From contig PLGA01000082.1 of NCBI GenBank assembly GCA_003139735.1, positions 5,839 to 23,235 on the forward strand: a DNA stretch of 17,397 nucleotides. The letters are read 5' to 3'. Each line of letters opens with the position of its first letter. Within the stretch, counting starts at the first letter, position 1. The notes below the pieces were generated by a model. It saw only the letters and a program-made list of their open reading frames with translations. It was not told the origin of the DNA and did no database searches. Below are positions 6,381 to 12,165 of the stretch, one piece after another. Made by a program: the position numbers and the translations under genes. Source of the DNA: Bryobacterales bacterium (lineage in GTDB: Bacteria; Acidobacteriota; Terriglobia; Bryobacterales; Bryobacteraceae).

Positions 6381-6883
6381 GCGGACACCTCCAGAGCGCT
6401 TATCAGCACTTCAATCCGCCGCGCTGCAGTTGGCTCCGTCGATTGAATCAGCGCCCGGAACGCCCCGGAGCCAGTCACGGGGTACACCGCGTTCAGGAGG
6501 TTCCAGAAACACGACATCTGCGTGAGCGCCGAGTCCAGGACCACCGGATGGTAGTTGCTCAAGAGCACTGAGGGTACCGGCTCATCGAAAAATAGATGCC
6601 CCGTGGACAAGTCCTCCAGTTGGAAGGTGAAATCGAACGGGATGCCAGTCAGTGGATCCGGGGGAATCAGGAAGCCATAGAGCAAATCGCCCGGCGTCAC
6701 TTCAAGCCCGAACTCCACGTAGCCGCCCGGCTGGATCACTTCATTCTGAGGGTCCGGCACGCGGTAGATTTTCGGCTTGTAGCAGTCCTCTTCCACCAAG
6801 CTATCGAGCTGCGCGAGCACCAGCGGGTTGTACTGCCCCCAGGTTGCCCGGATGAGAGGATCGAGCCAGAGTGGGCCTAACAT
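6371..6883 (-). CDS. Beta-rich hypothetical structural protein
   Basis: This 170-aa protein begins MLGPLWLDPLIRATWGQYNP and continues with a beta-sandwich-like region: QPGGYVEFGLEVTPGDLLYG, FTFQLEDLSTGHLFFDEPVP, AFRALIQSTE, and a final strand IEVLISALEV. The element P-G-x-x-x-Y-G followed by a ligand- or partner-like 'D.S..H.FF.EPV' strand is reminiscent of phage structural proteins I cannot name. The ATG at 6883 (not 6901) is chosen because GGAGG precedes it directly and the junction copies that of the neighbouring gene. The upstream stop lies inside the first codons. Confidence 0.7.
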   Translation of the reverse strand: MLGPLWLDPLIRATWGQYNPLVLAQLDSLVEEDCYKPKIYRVPDPQNEVIQPGGYVEFGLEVTPGDLLYGFLIPPDPLTGIPFDFTFQLEDLSTGHLFFDEPVPSVLLSNYHPVVLDSALTQMSCFWNLLNAVYPVTGSGAFRALIQSTEPTAARRIEVLISALEVSACR

Positions 6884-7119
6884 GACGCCTCCCCTCTCCA
6901 ATGCTCAACGCACCGGCACAAGATGCACATACGCAAGACCGGAGTATTCTCAGGCTTGCTCCTCCATGGAGGCATGGACCGCTCGCCGCACTTCGGGCAG
7001 TTGTCAACGGCCTTTTGCATCATTGCTTGTATTGTCTCAGGGGCCATCTCGTAGACGCGACCGCCCAACATGACGCGCGAACCCTTAACCGCCGCATCCA
7101 GATCGAGCGGGCCTAGCAT
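6877..7119 (-). CDS. Small zinc-ribbon-like hypothetical protein
   Basis: An 80-aa protein with a helical N-terminal half (MLGPLDLDAAVKGSRVMLGG, then PETIQAMMQKAVDN) and a C-terminal metal site: CPKCG near residue 41, then CILCRC near residue 64. It ends GEASC. The SD GGAGG sits 5 bases before the ATG and belongs to the upstream gene's last codons. Head and tail junctions (EASC-stop overlapped by ATG-Leu-Gly-Pro) are near-copies of each other on both sides of this gene. Function unknown; a small zinc protein is as far as the evidence goes. Confidence 0.7.
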   Translation of the reverse strand: MLGPLDLDAAVKGSRVMLGGRVYEMAPETIQAMMQKAVDNCPKCGERSMPPWRSKPENTPVLRMCILCRCVEHWRGEASC

Positions 7120-7475
7120 GATGCCTCCGGGGTTGGAAGGGTTACGAGTGGAATGCGCGGCGGCGCCTCAAGCCTCAGTTGCTCATCCGCAGCCGTCCCG
7201 TACATCCGCTCCATGTCGATGCACCGCGCCCGCAGTTCATCCGTGAGCACCGGCGAGGCCGACGCGGGACATTCGCACCACGCCCACCGCAGCCCACACG
7301 ATTGGCAGAACTGACGGGTATCGAGACCCCGGCCCGCCGAGAACAGCAGCGGGGCCGCCCCACCCCGCCCGTGAATGTGATCGCTCTTTTCAGGGTCGAA
7401 CCGTCCGCAGTCCATCCCTTTCCAGAGGTCCACCGCGCGCGTGGCCGATCGTTCTTCCGTGGTAGGGGTTTTCAT
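7113..7475 (-). CDS. Hypothetical Cys/His-rich protein
   Basis: A 120-aa protein has DHIHGRGGAA (about residues 32-41) and FCQSCGLRWAWCEC (about 56-69), giving two CxxC/CxC pairs with nearby histidines that may bind metal. The C-terminal half is helical and ends with a Pro-rich stretch and PEASC. The start overlaps the upstream stop as ATGA, and the stop overlaps the next ATG by 7 bases. 'DHIHGRGG' recalls the histidine core of some HNH-like proteins, but the cysteine order does not fit, so I leave it unassigned. Confidence 0.65.
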   Translation of the reverse strand: MKTPTTEERSATRAVDLWKGMDCGRFDPEKSDHIHGRGGAAPLLFSAGRGLDTRQFCQSCGLRWAWCECPASASPVLTDELRARCIDMERMYGTAADEQLRLEAPPRIPLVTLPTPEASC

Positions 7476-8407
7476 CCTGGATACACCTTCATGCCGCCGA
7501 ACGTCAGCGGGTAGTTGACCACGGCCGCGCCAGCGTAAGCCGAATCGTCGCGCGAGATGTCGAAGTACATCCGATGCTTCGCCGGCATGTAGATCTCAGG
7601 CACGATAAGGCCCGGTTGAGACGCCCCCGGGCCGACCGGCGCCACGTAGGAGGCCGGCCCGCAAGGAAAGACCGCAGGAAAGCCCGAGCGCCCAAAAAGT
7701 ATGTCCGCATGAACTGGCGCGTTGCTATAGGGCTTGAACCCCTCGTCGCAGAGCGTCAGGAAGACCTCGTAGGCGCCCAGGCCCGTCAATCCGGCTTGCC
7801 CGAAGCGCAAGGCGAAATCGGAATCGTTATCGGTATTGAAAGGCACTTTCAACTGCGGCGGCCCGTTCACCGGCAGCGTGAGCAGCCGTATCGCCACGGA
7901 GTTCGACGGATACAAAAACGGCAGCGGCGGCCGCGCCATGCGCTCCGGGTACGTGTAGGTGTTCCAAGACCCCATCGGGCCCACCTTGACGCCCCGGAAG
8001 AAGAATTGAAAGCCCGTGATCGGGTTCGGCCCGTTGTTTTGAATGTCGAGCGTGATAAACCCGCTCCTGGGCCAGCGGATCGGCGGGAAGACGGGCCGAG
8101 GGTTGCCGACCTGTCCGAAGTACGGACCCAGGAGCAAGTTAAGCGGCACCAGAGCGTCTTGGCGGTAATCCTGGGACGTTCCAGACCACCGCGCACTGAT
8201 GAAATTCAGGCCCGCCTGAGTGCCAAACGACTCATCGTCCGCAGAACTGTAGGGCACGCGCGCCGCCATGGAGCGCATCTCAAACGGGAAATCGGCATCG
8301 AAATGGAACGGAATGCCTTGGACCAACTCACCGGGTTGCAGCGTGGGCGCCGTCCAGACGTAATCTTGATGCCGCTCTTGCTCACCGGCTTGGGGTTGAG
8401 GCGTCAT
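7472..8407 (-). CDS. Putative structural protein with two copies of a beta-sandwich unit (paralogue C)
   Basis: This 311-aa protein appears to hold two related units. Unit 1 has FDADFPFEMR (residues 36-45) and closes with GFITLDIQNN and FFFRGVKV (about 116-142). Unit 2 has NDSDFALR (194-201) and closes with MYFDISRDD, then PLTFGGMKV near the end. The same layout (an xDFxxR strand, an internal P-rich or G-rich stretch, an 'xDI' strand, a final 'F-G-(V/M)-K' strand) occurs in the 220-aa and 332-aa proteins. The start at 8407 overlaps the upstream TGA as ATGA. A virion structural role is inferred from tandem units, composition and context. Confidence 0.7.
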   Translation of the reverse strand: MTPQPQAGEQERHQDYVWTAPTLQPGELVQGIPFHFDADFPFEMRSMAARVPYSSADDESFGTQAGLNFISARWSGTSQDYRQDALVPLNLLLGPYFGQVGNPRPVFPPIRWPRSGFITLDIQNNGPNPITGFQFFFRGVKVGPMGSWNTYTYPERMARPPLPFLYPSNSVAIRLLTLPVNGPPQLKVPFNTDNDSDFALRFGQAGLTGLGAYEVFLTLCDEGFKPYSNAPVHADILFGRSGFPAVFPCGPASYVAPVGPGASQPGLIVPEIYMPAKHRMYFDISRDDSAYAGAAVVNYPLTFGGMKVYPG

Positions 8408-8685
8408 GCGATCCTTTCGACAGGGAGAGGCCATATCTCCAGAAATTGCAACTCGCCCGGAGCCAAGCCGCCCGCCTCACACGCGATTACTTCGGGCACG
8501 CCGTCATAAGGCCCCCACGCCGCCCCACGGTCCCACTTAAACCCGTTTATTGCAATGACGTGAACCGCCCGTCCTACGCCCATGAGTTTATCGGGCAAGG
8601 TTTCACGGATGACGCCCCGCGTCCAGCTTTCATGCTCACGCTTCGAGCCGGGATCGTACATCGTTACCGTGTCGCCCTGTTTCAT
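8404..8685 (-). CDS. Hypothetical small beta-rich protein
   Basis: A 93-aa protein starts MKQGDTVTMYDPGSKREHES, then a segment with GVIRETLPDKLMGVGRAVHV, and ends in EIWPLPVERIA. The opening 'GDTV.MYDPGSK.....G.I' resembles small SH3-like barrels, but I cannot confirm a family. It overlaps both neighbours by 4 bases (ATGA at each end), so it is firmly inside the operon. No Cys motif, signal peptide or membrane span is seen. Confidence 0.65.
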   Translation of the reverse strand: MKQGDTVTMYDPGSKREHESWTRGVIRETLPDKLMGVGRAVHVIAINGFKWDRGAAWGPYDGVPEVIACEAGGLAPGELQFLEIWPLPVERIA

Positions 8686-8975
8686 TTTCTGATCCTAACC
8701 TCTACCTTGCCACGGTTGCGCGTGATTTTCACAGCATTGCAGGGGATGAAACCGGCGGGAGGGTTGCGCTTAGACGGCGGAACCGTAAAACTGCTCTGGC
8801 TCAATAACCGCTCGAAGCCGCCCGCTTCCCGCGTTTCAATCGTTACCTTCGTTGTGCGGCCATCCTTATTCGCGTACGCCTTCGCGTGCGCGATAGCATC
8901 GGCCTTGTCGCGGAACTCGCTTGAACCGATGAAGTACCGCGTCAACTTCCGCATGTGGTAGCGTTTAGCAGCCAT
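8682..8975 (-). CDS. Basic protein with GFIPC-AVKITRNRG tail (paralogue of the 5425-5763 product)
   Basis: This 97-aa protein starts MAAKRYHMRKLTRYFIG and has an alpha/beta N-terminal part (about residues 10-60, including DKADAIAHAKAYANKDG). It ends with the module SKRNPPAGFIPC, AVKITRNRG and VEVRIRK shared with the 5425-5763 product. The second of two close ATGs is chosen: GAAGAGG lies 7 bases before 8975 but abuts the first ATG at 8981. The N-terminus resembles the start of the 314-aa protein (MAAKRIIRRNMWPFG). Role unknown; probably binds nucleic acid or another virion protein. Confidence 0.7.
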   Translation of the reverse strand: MAAKRYHMRKLTRYFIGSSEFRDKADAIAHAKAYANKDGRTTKVTIETREAGGFERLLSQSSFTVPPSKRNPPAGFIPCNAVKITRNRGKVEVRIRK

Positions 8976-9627
8976 TGGCATACCTCTTCACCCCAAAAAT
9001 AGCAACCCAACCATTGACCGCAACCGGAATTGCAGCCGGATTGTAGAGGTACAGCAGAAACGCGGACCCCGCCAAACACCCGATTGCAGGCTCCAGAGGC
9101 ACCGTAGGAAGCTCGAATGTCCCCGCTGGGAGCAAGTCTAGCCCACCCGCTTGGTAGGAATGAACCAAGTGCGGCGGCGGCGCGGGATACTGCTCAGACA
9201 GCCACAGCCCGCTGGGCTCCCGGAACTGAAACCGGGCTTGCCCCATGATCCTAATGCCCCGCGCGATGAAATCGGCGTCCGTTTCAAGCACCAGCGGAAT
9301 ATCTTTCAAGGTATCGCCCGCCGCAATCGTCATACCCAATGCTGGCGTGCTGATCGCGTTGTAAAAGTGGGTGAAATCCTCATCGTGGAAGCCCGTAGGA
9401 GCAGGGCGATAAGCGAACTGCGCGCGGTAGCATCCCGATGGCGCGCCGCGGCCAATGCCCGCCCTCCATGCGTCTTCGGAAGCGCCAGGAGCCGTCGCGC
9501 CGCCCGGCAGGCCAGGAGCGCCGGAACTCACGACTTCCGCTTCAGTGACCGCCGGCAGTTCAATATCGGGATACCCGGCCAGGTACGAAGCCTCCCGCTC
9601 ACGCCACGGATAGCCGCGCACGTACAT
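8965..9627 (-). CDS. Putative structural protein, one beta-sandwich unit (paralogue B)
   Basis: This 220-aa protein has an N-terminal acidic/Gly region (about residues 1-50), then WRAGIGRGAP (54-63), ETDADFIARGIRIMG (115-129), a 'SGLWLSEQ' strand and a final hydrophobic strand NGWVAIFGVKRYANGC. The WRAGIGRGAP segment is identical to one in the upstream 332-aa protein and is encoded by 29 identical bases. The unit corresponds to the C-terminal unit of that protein. The start overlaps the upstream stop as TAATG. The C-terminal VKR codons carry the next gene's SD. Structural role inferred. Confidence 0.75.
   Translation of the reverse strand: MYVRGYPWREREASYLAGYPDIELPAVTEAEVVSSGAPGLPGGATAPGASEDAWRAGIGRGAPSGCYRAQFAYRPAPTGFHDEDFTHFYNAISTPALGMTIAAGDTLKDIPLVLETDADFIARGIRIMGQARFQFREPSGLWLSEQYPAPPPHLVHSYQAGGLDLLPAGTFELPTVPLEPAIGCLAGSAFLLYLYNPAAIPVAVNGWVAIFGVKRYANGC
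8981..8991 (-). promoter_or_regulatory. Recurrent ribosome-binding block GTGAAGAGGTA (copy 1)
   Basis: The minus-strand string GTGAAGAGGTA ends 5 bases before the chosen ATG at 8975 and lies inside the 3' end of the upstream gene, where it encodes Val-Lys-Arg. An exact copy occurs at 16069-16079, also before a gene start, and a variant (GTGAAGAGAGGTAGAGG) lies before the ATG at 5763. Confidence 0.6.
9440..9468 (-). repeat. 29-bp exact repeat, copy 1 (codes WRAGIGRGAP)
   Basis: These bases are identical to 10096-10124, and both copies are read in the same frame within two adjacent related genes. Surrounding sequence differs, so the identity stands out from the rest of the paralogous alignment. 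Confidence 0.95.
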
Positions 9628-10625
9628 TACGCCCGCCTCCGCTTCGCTCCGTTGGCGAAGGTTTGGACGTACACGTTGCCCGCGCCTGAATAGTCCACCA
9701 GCGCCAAGTCGAAGATGATGGTGTTCCCCGCCGCCACAATCCAGTCTTTCAACTGCGGGATGCCGTTCAGCGCGCCATACTCCACGTAATCGTCCGTGAG
9801 GTCATAACCCGAGGTATCGCGGACCTTAACCAGCACGTTGAAGCCGGTTACACCAGCGTCCGTGAAGACGTTGAACCAGAGGTTACGCACTAGGAAATCG
9901 GAGTTTTGCTCGATCTGAATGTTGAGGCTCGCGTTTTTCGCAGTCCCCGCGCCCACGTCAATGGCGACGGACAGTTCCCCTTCATTCGATTGCGGCAAAG
10001 ACGAGTAGGTGAAGGCATCGTCCTTGCAGCCTTGCGGGGTTTCCGGCCCCTCCCCGAACGCCCAGCACGGCGCCAGGATGTTTTGATTCGCCCCGGGCGC
10101 GCCGCGGCCAATGCCCGCCCTCCAAACATAGCGCGGAGTCGAGGACTCTAGCTGTACCTGCTTATGGCCGCCCACGTCCGAGACGTGATAATAATACGCC
10201 CCTTCGAGCAGCAGGGGAACCGCTTGCGCGACTAGCGGCGTGGTGTCGTTGAAGGTCGCCACAATCTTCGTACCGGGAGGGCACGCCCGTTCTTTCGTCA
10301 GCACGAACCGCTGAGAACCGAAGCCGGCCACGCAGCGAATGTCCGAAGGCCCATGAAATAGGAAACGCCCGTCCGGGAATTGGAATTGCAACGAGAGGCC
10401 CACCGGGATGGTGACGTAGGACGAAAGCGCCCGAAACATCCAGGTGACGTCCCCGGTTATCTGCGTGGGAATCGTTGCCACGTTCGTAAAGGGCGGCGCC
10501 GCAAACACGGCCCAGCACTTGAAGCTCTTGGCGATGGGAACCACGCGCGCACCAGGCGCGGGAGGCAATGGCCTGCCACACTTGGATAGGACAGAATCGG
10601 ACTGTCTCAACATTTCGCGCGTCAT
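9627..10625 (-). CDS. Putative structural protein with two beta-sandwich units (paralogue A)
   Basis: This 332-aa protein has two units. Unit 1 (about residues 50-147) shows GDVTWMFRALSSYVT, LQFQFPDGRFLF, PPGTKIVATFND and ends QAVPLLLEGAYYY. Unit 2 (about 168-325) begins WRAGIGRGAP and shows EQNSDFLVRNLWFNVF, VKVRDTSGYDLTDDYVEYG, AAGNTIIFDLALVDYSG and a final strand YVQTFANGAK. The 'DF..R', 'G..L.D' and 'P/A-G..I..D..D' elements repeat across the two units and across paralogues B and C. The start at 10625 overlaps the upstream TGA as ATGA. Tandem beta-sandwiches suit a capsid, spike or fibre protein; this is inference. Confidence 0.75.
   Translation of the reverse strand: MTREMLRQSDSVLSKCGRPLPPAPGARVVPIAKSFKCWAVFAAPPFTNVATIPTQITGDVTWMFRALSSYVTIPVGLSLQFQFPDGRFLFHGPSDIRCVAGFGSQRFVLTKERACPPGTKIVATFNDTTPLVAQAVPLLLEGAYYYHVSDVGGHKQVQLESSTPRYVWRAGIGRGAPGANQNILAPCWAFGEGPETPQGCKDDAFTYSSLPQSNEGELSVAIDVGAGTAKNASLNIQIEQNSDFLVRNLWFNVFTDAGVTGFNVLVKVRDTSGYDLTDDYVEYGALNGIPQLKDWIVAAGNTIIFDLALVDYSGAGNVYVQTFANGAKRRRA
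10096..10124 (-). repeat. 29-bp exact repeat, copy 2 (codes WRAGIGRGAP)
   Basis: Identical to 9440-9468. It begins the second unit of the 332-aa protein. The exact identity between diverged paralogues suggests recent gene conversion or strong selection on this peptide. Confidence 0.95.
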
Positions 10626-11026
10626 GTTTTTCTCTTCAAGGACTCCGTGCACGGCAACCGCTCAATCCGCTCCGCAAGCGAGGTAATCGCGTCCGTCAAC
10701 TGCTTATGCGCCTCGATTGAATGGTTGACAATAGTCCGCAATTCGATGTTTGCCGCCGTTGTCGAACCCAAGGCTGCCGTAACCGTGGCCGTCGATTGGA
10801 TGAGCAAGTTGTCCTTTTTGCCCAGTTCGCGCCATAACATGGTGACGGCGATAATCAGGGTTCCCGAAAGGGTCAAATGCTCCGCGGTGTTTGCCCATTG
10901 ATCGGCTACGCCCGGAGAATAGACCATAGGAGACGCAGCTAATTGAGCGGCTTTGAGAATTTGTATGCACCAAGCCAGCCACATCAGCCCGAAGAATCCG
11001 CGAAAGACCTTGGCGAGATAGGTCAC
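10622..11026 (-). CDS. Holin-like membrane protein with helical C-terminal tail
   Basis: This 134-aa protein starts with a GTG that overlaps the upstream TGA (GTGA). It has two hydrophobic spans, about residues 11-30 (FFGLMWLAWCIQILKAAQLA) and 51-66 (LTLSGTLIIAVTMLWR), followed by a long polar helix: GKKDNLLIQSTATVTAALG, then EAHKQLTDAITSLAERIERL. Two spans with a charged cytoplasmic helix are typical of phage holins and of some small virion membrane proteins. I cannot name a family. A longer upstream start is possible in this frame but would read through the tiny gene at 11023-11190. Confidence 0.65.
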   Translation of the reverse strand: MTYLAKVFRGFFGLMWLAWCIQILKAAQLAASPMVYSPGVADQWANTAEHLTLSGTLIIAVTMLWRELGKKDNLLIQSTATVTAALGSTTAANIELRTIVNHSIEAHKQLTDAITSLAERIERLPCTESLKRKT

Positions 11027-11190
11027 CGCTTGCCGCCTTTCGTGAGCAAGAAACCCATTCCGAAGGCCAGCGCCAGCGCAAGCAGCGGATTCGCCTGAAT
11101 CCAGGCCAGAACGCCGCCGGAATCCTGTCCACAGCCGCAAGGGAGCGAATCTCCCCAGGGAGCCACCGTATTGTTTTGCGCGCCGTACAT
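11023..11190 (-). CDS. Tiny single-span membrane protein with GGKR tail
   Basis: A 55-aa ORF: MYGAQNNTVAPWGDSLPCGC, then GQDSGGVLAWIQ, a hydrophobic span at about residues 34-50 (PLLALALAFGMGFLLT) and KGGKR. Its head resembles the 16068-16364 product (MYGLNNTGLGEPC) and its tail the KKR/KR tails of the small membrane proteins at 16728-16976 and 16068-16364. The stop overlaps the next GTG (GTGA). It lies directly after the hairpin at 11219-11264. A C-tail-anchored membrane protein is likely; function unknown. Confidence 0.7.
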   Translation of the reverse strand: MYGAQNNTVAPWGDSLPCGCGQDSGGVLAWIQANPLLALALAFGMGFLLTKGGKR

Positions 11191-11218
11191 AAGCTCACCC
11201 CAAGAATAACACCCAAAC

Positions 11219-11264
11219 AGAGCGGGACGCGGGAGCGCGGAGGGATCGCCCCCGCGCCCGCTCT
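11219..11264 (-). terminator. Strong GC-rich hairpin downstream of the candidate capsid gene
   Basis: The minus strand can form a 14-bp stem: AGAGCGGG plus CGCGGG pair with CCCGCG plus CCCGCTCT, with one unpaired base. The apex is a 17-base loop, and a fairly T-rich stretch (GTTTGGGTGTTATTCTT) follows. It lies 22 bases after the stop of the 255-aa gene, where a terminator would limit read-through, or stabilise the 3' end of an abundant message. The T run is imperfect. Confidence 0.6.
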
Positions 11265-11286
11265 AACCAGCACCCAGGACCGTCGA

Positions 11287-12054
11287 TTAGGAAACCGGCC
11301 GGCCGAGAATGCCGAACATGCGCGCGACAAGCCAGGCGCCCAGACCCGGTGTCGGAGTCGCAGCGTACGGCAGCAAGGAAGGCTGCGAAGGCACGCCCGT
11401 GGCTCCCGTGGGAGGATAGACGCCGCCAACCGGCCCGCTCGTCGGCGGGAAATAGATCGGCCAGGCAAACGTCAGGTTCGGGCTGAGGTACTTGCCGAAA
11501 TGCCCGAAACGCTTCTTGCTGTTCGGGTCCGGCACGCCCAACTGCCAGCCGCTCTCATTGCTCTGCGTCGAGAAGCCCGTGTAGCCCATGCCCGACGGAT
11601 AGCTCTCGATCTTGCCATCCCACTGGACTTTGCCCAGGATGGTGAACTCGAAATAGCTGTACAGGGTCAGCACGTCGAGATCGCGCTTGATGATGAACGG
11701 ATGCACGTACAGGCCAATCGAATCGATGAGGATGTCGTACGGAGGCGTCAAACCGAAGTTTGCCGCGACCAGGACATTCGTTTCGACCTTGCTGAGAATC
11801 GGCGCCGGCCCCGTCACCGTGGACAGCGGATAAGGATCGGGCTGTCCCAGACCTGCGTTGAAGAAGTTGTAGAACGAACTCAGGGCCGTACCCGCCGCCA
11901 GTTTGATGGTCGAGTAGTAGTTGCCCGTGATCGCGTCTTTGATGCCGCCAAGCAGCGAATTCATGTCCGCTTGCGAGACGTTGCCGCCCGGCGTCAGGTT
12001 GACCCCAAGGGCCGAAGCCGCGGTACCGATTGTGCCGCCCGTTTGAACTGCCAT
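11287..12054 (-). CDS. Candidate major capsid protein (beta-rich, unrecognised family)
   Basis: This 255-aa protein has a short helical N-terminal part (about residues 20-70: SQADMNSLLGGIKDAITG, then ALSSFYNFFNAGLG) and a beta-rich body: ILSKVETNVLVAANFGLTPP, YDILIDSIGLYVHPFI, SYFEFTILGKVQWDGKIESY, SPNLTFAWPIYFPP. The C-terminus is Pro/Gly-rich. There is no signal peptide or span. It has the best SD in the window (AAGGGGG, 7 bases before the ATG) and is the only gene with hairpin-rich intergenic DNA on both sides, implying its own abundant transcript. That context plus the fold-like pattern points to a major virion protein, but no family match is claimed. Confidence 0.75.
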   Translation of the reverse strand: MAVQTGGTIGTAASALGVNLTPGGNVSQADMNSLLGGIKDAITGNYYSTIKLAAGTALSSFYNFFNAGLGQPDPYPLSTVTGPAPILSKVETNVLVAANFGLTPPYDILIDSIGLYVHPFIIKRDLDVLTLYSYFEFTILGKVQWDGKIESYPSGMGYTGFSTQSNESGWQLGVPDPNSKKRFGHFGKYLSPNLTFAWPIYFPPTSGPVGGVYPPTGATGVPSQPSLLPYAATPTPGLGAWLVARMFGILGRPVS

Positions 12055-12069
12055 TGAAAAACCCCCTTA

Positions 12070-12165
12070 CCGAATGCTTAAAAGCAAATTCGGCGTTGAA
12101 ACGTTAAGGTCATGGGGCGCCCTATTCGAGCGCCCCGCAAGCGTTCAACCGCACCGGGAACGCTT
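12070..12165 (-). promoter_or_regulatory. Three-hairpin intergenic region upstream of the candidate capsid gene
   Basis: Between the 290-aa and 255-aa genes the minus strand carries three inverted repeats in a row: AAGCGTTC/GAACGCTT (12165-12158 with 12146-12139), GGGGCGC/GCGCCCC (12136-12130 with 12120-12114) and CCGAAT/ATTCGG (12093-12088 with 12075-12070). The strong SD and the ATG at 12054 follow. The first two could end or process the upstream message. The third could structure the 5' leader. I see no convincing -35/-10 pair. Confidence 0.6.

Noticed and set aside
7113..7475. HNH nuclease call for the DHIHGRGG-containing protein
   Set aside because: The cysteine pairs come after the histidines and no asparagine/second histidine follow in HNH order.
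7574..8509. Long plus-strand open frame opposite the 311-aa protein
   Set aside because: Arg-rich, low-complexity translation typical of the antisense of a GC-rich gene; no SD and no fit with neighbours. The minus-strand frame has coupled start and stop and related paralogues.
2322..9468. GCCCGCCCTCCA shared by the 85-bp repeat and the 29-bp repeat
   Set aside because: Only 12 bases in a GC-rich window and in unrelated coding contexts; chance is an adequate explanation.
11176..12057. Plus-strand 293-codon open frame opposite the candidate capsid gene
   Set aside because: Spans the hairpins at one end, is full of Arg/His and has no recognisable motif; an antisense shadow.
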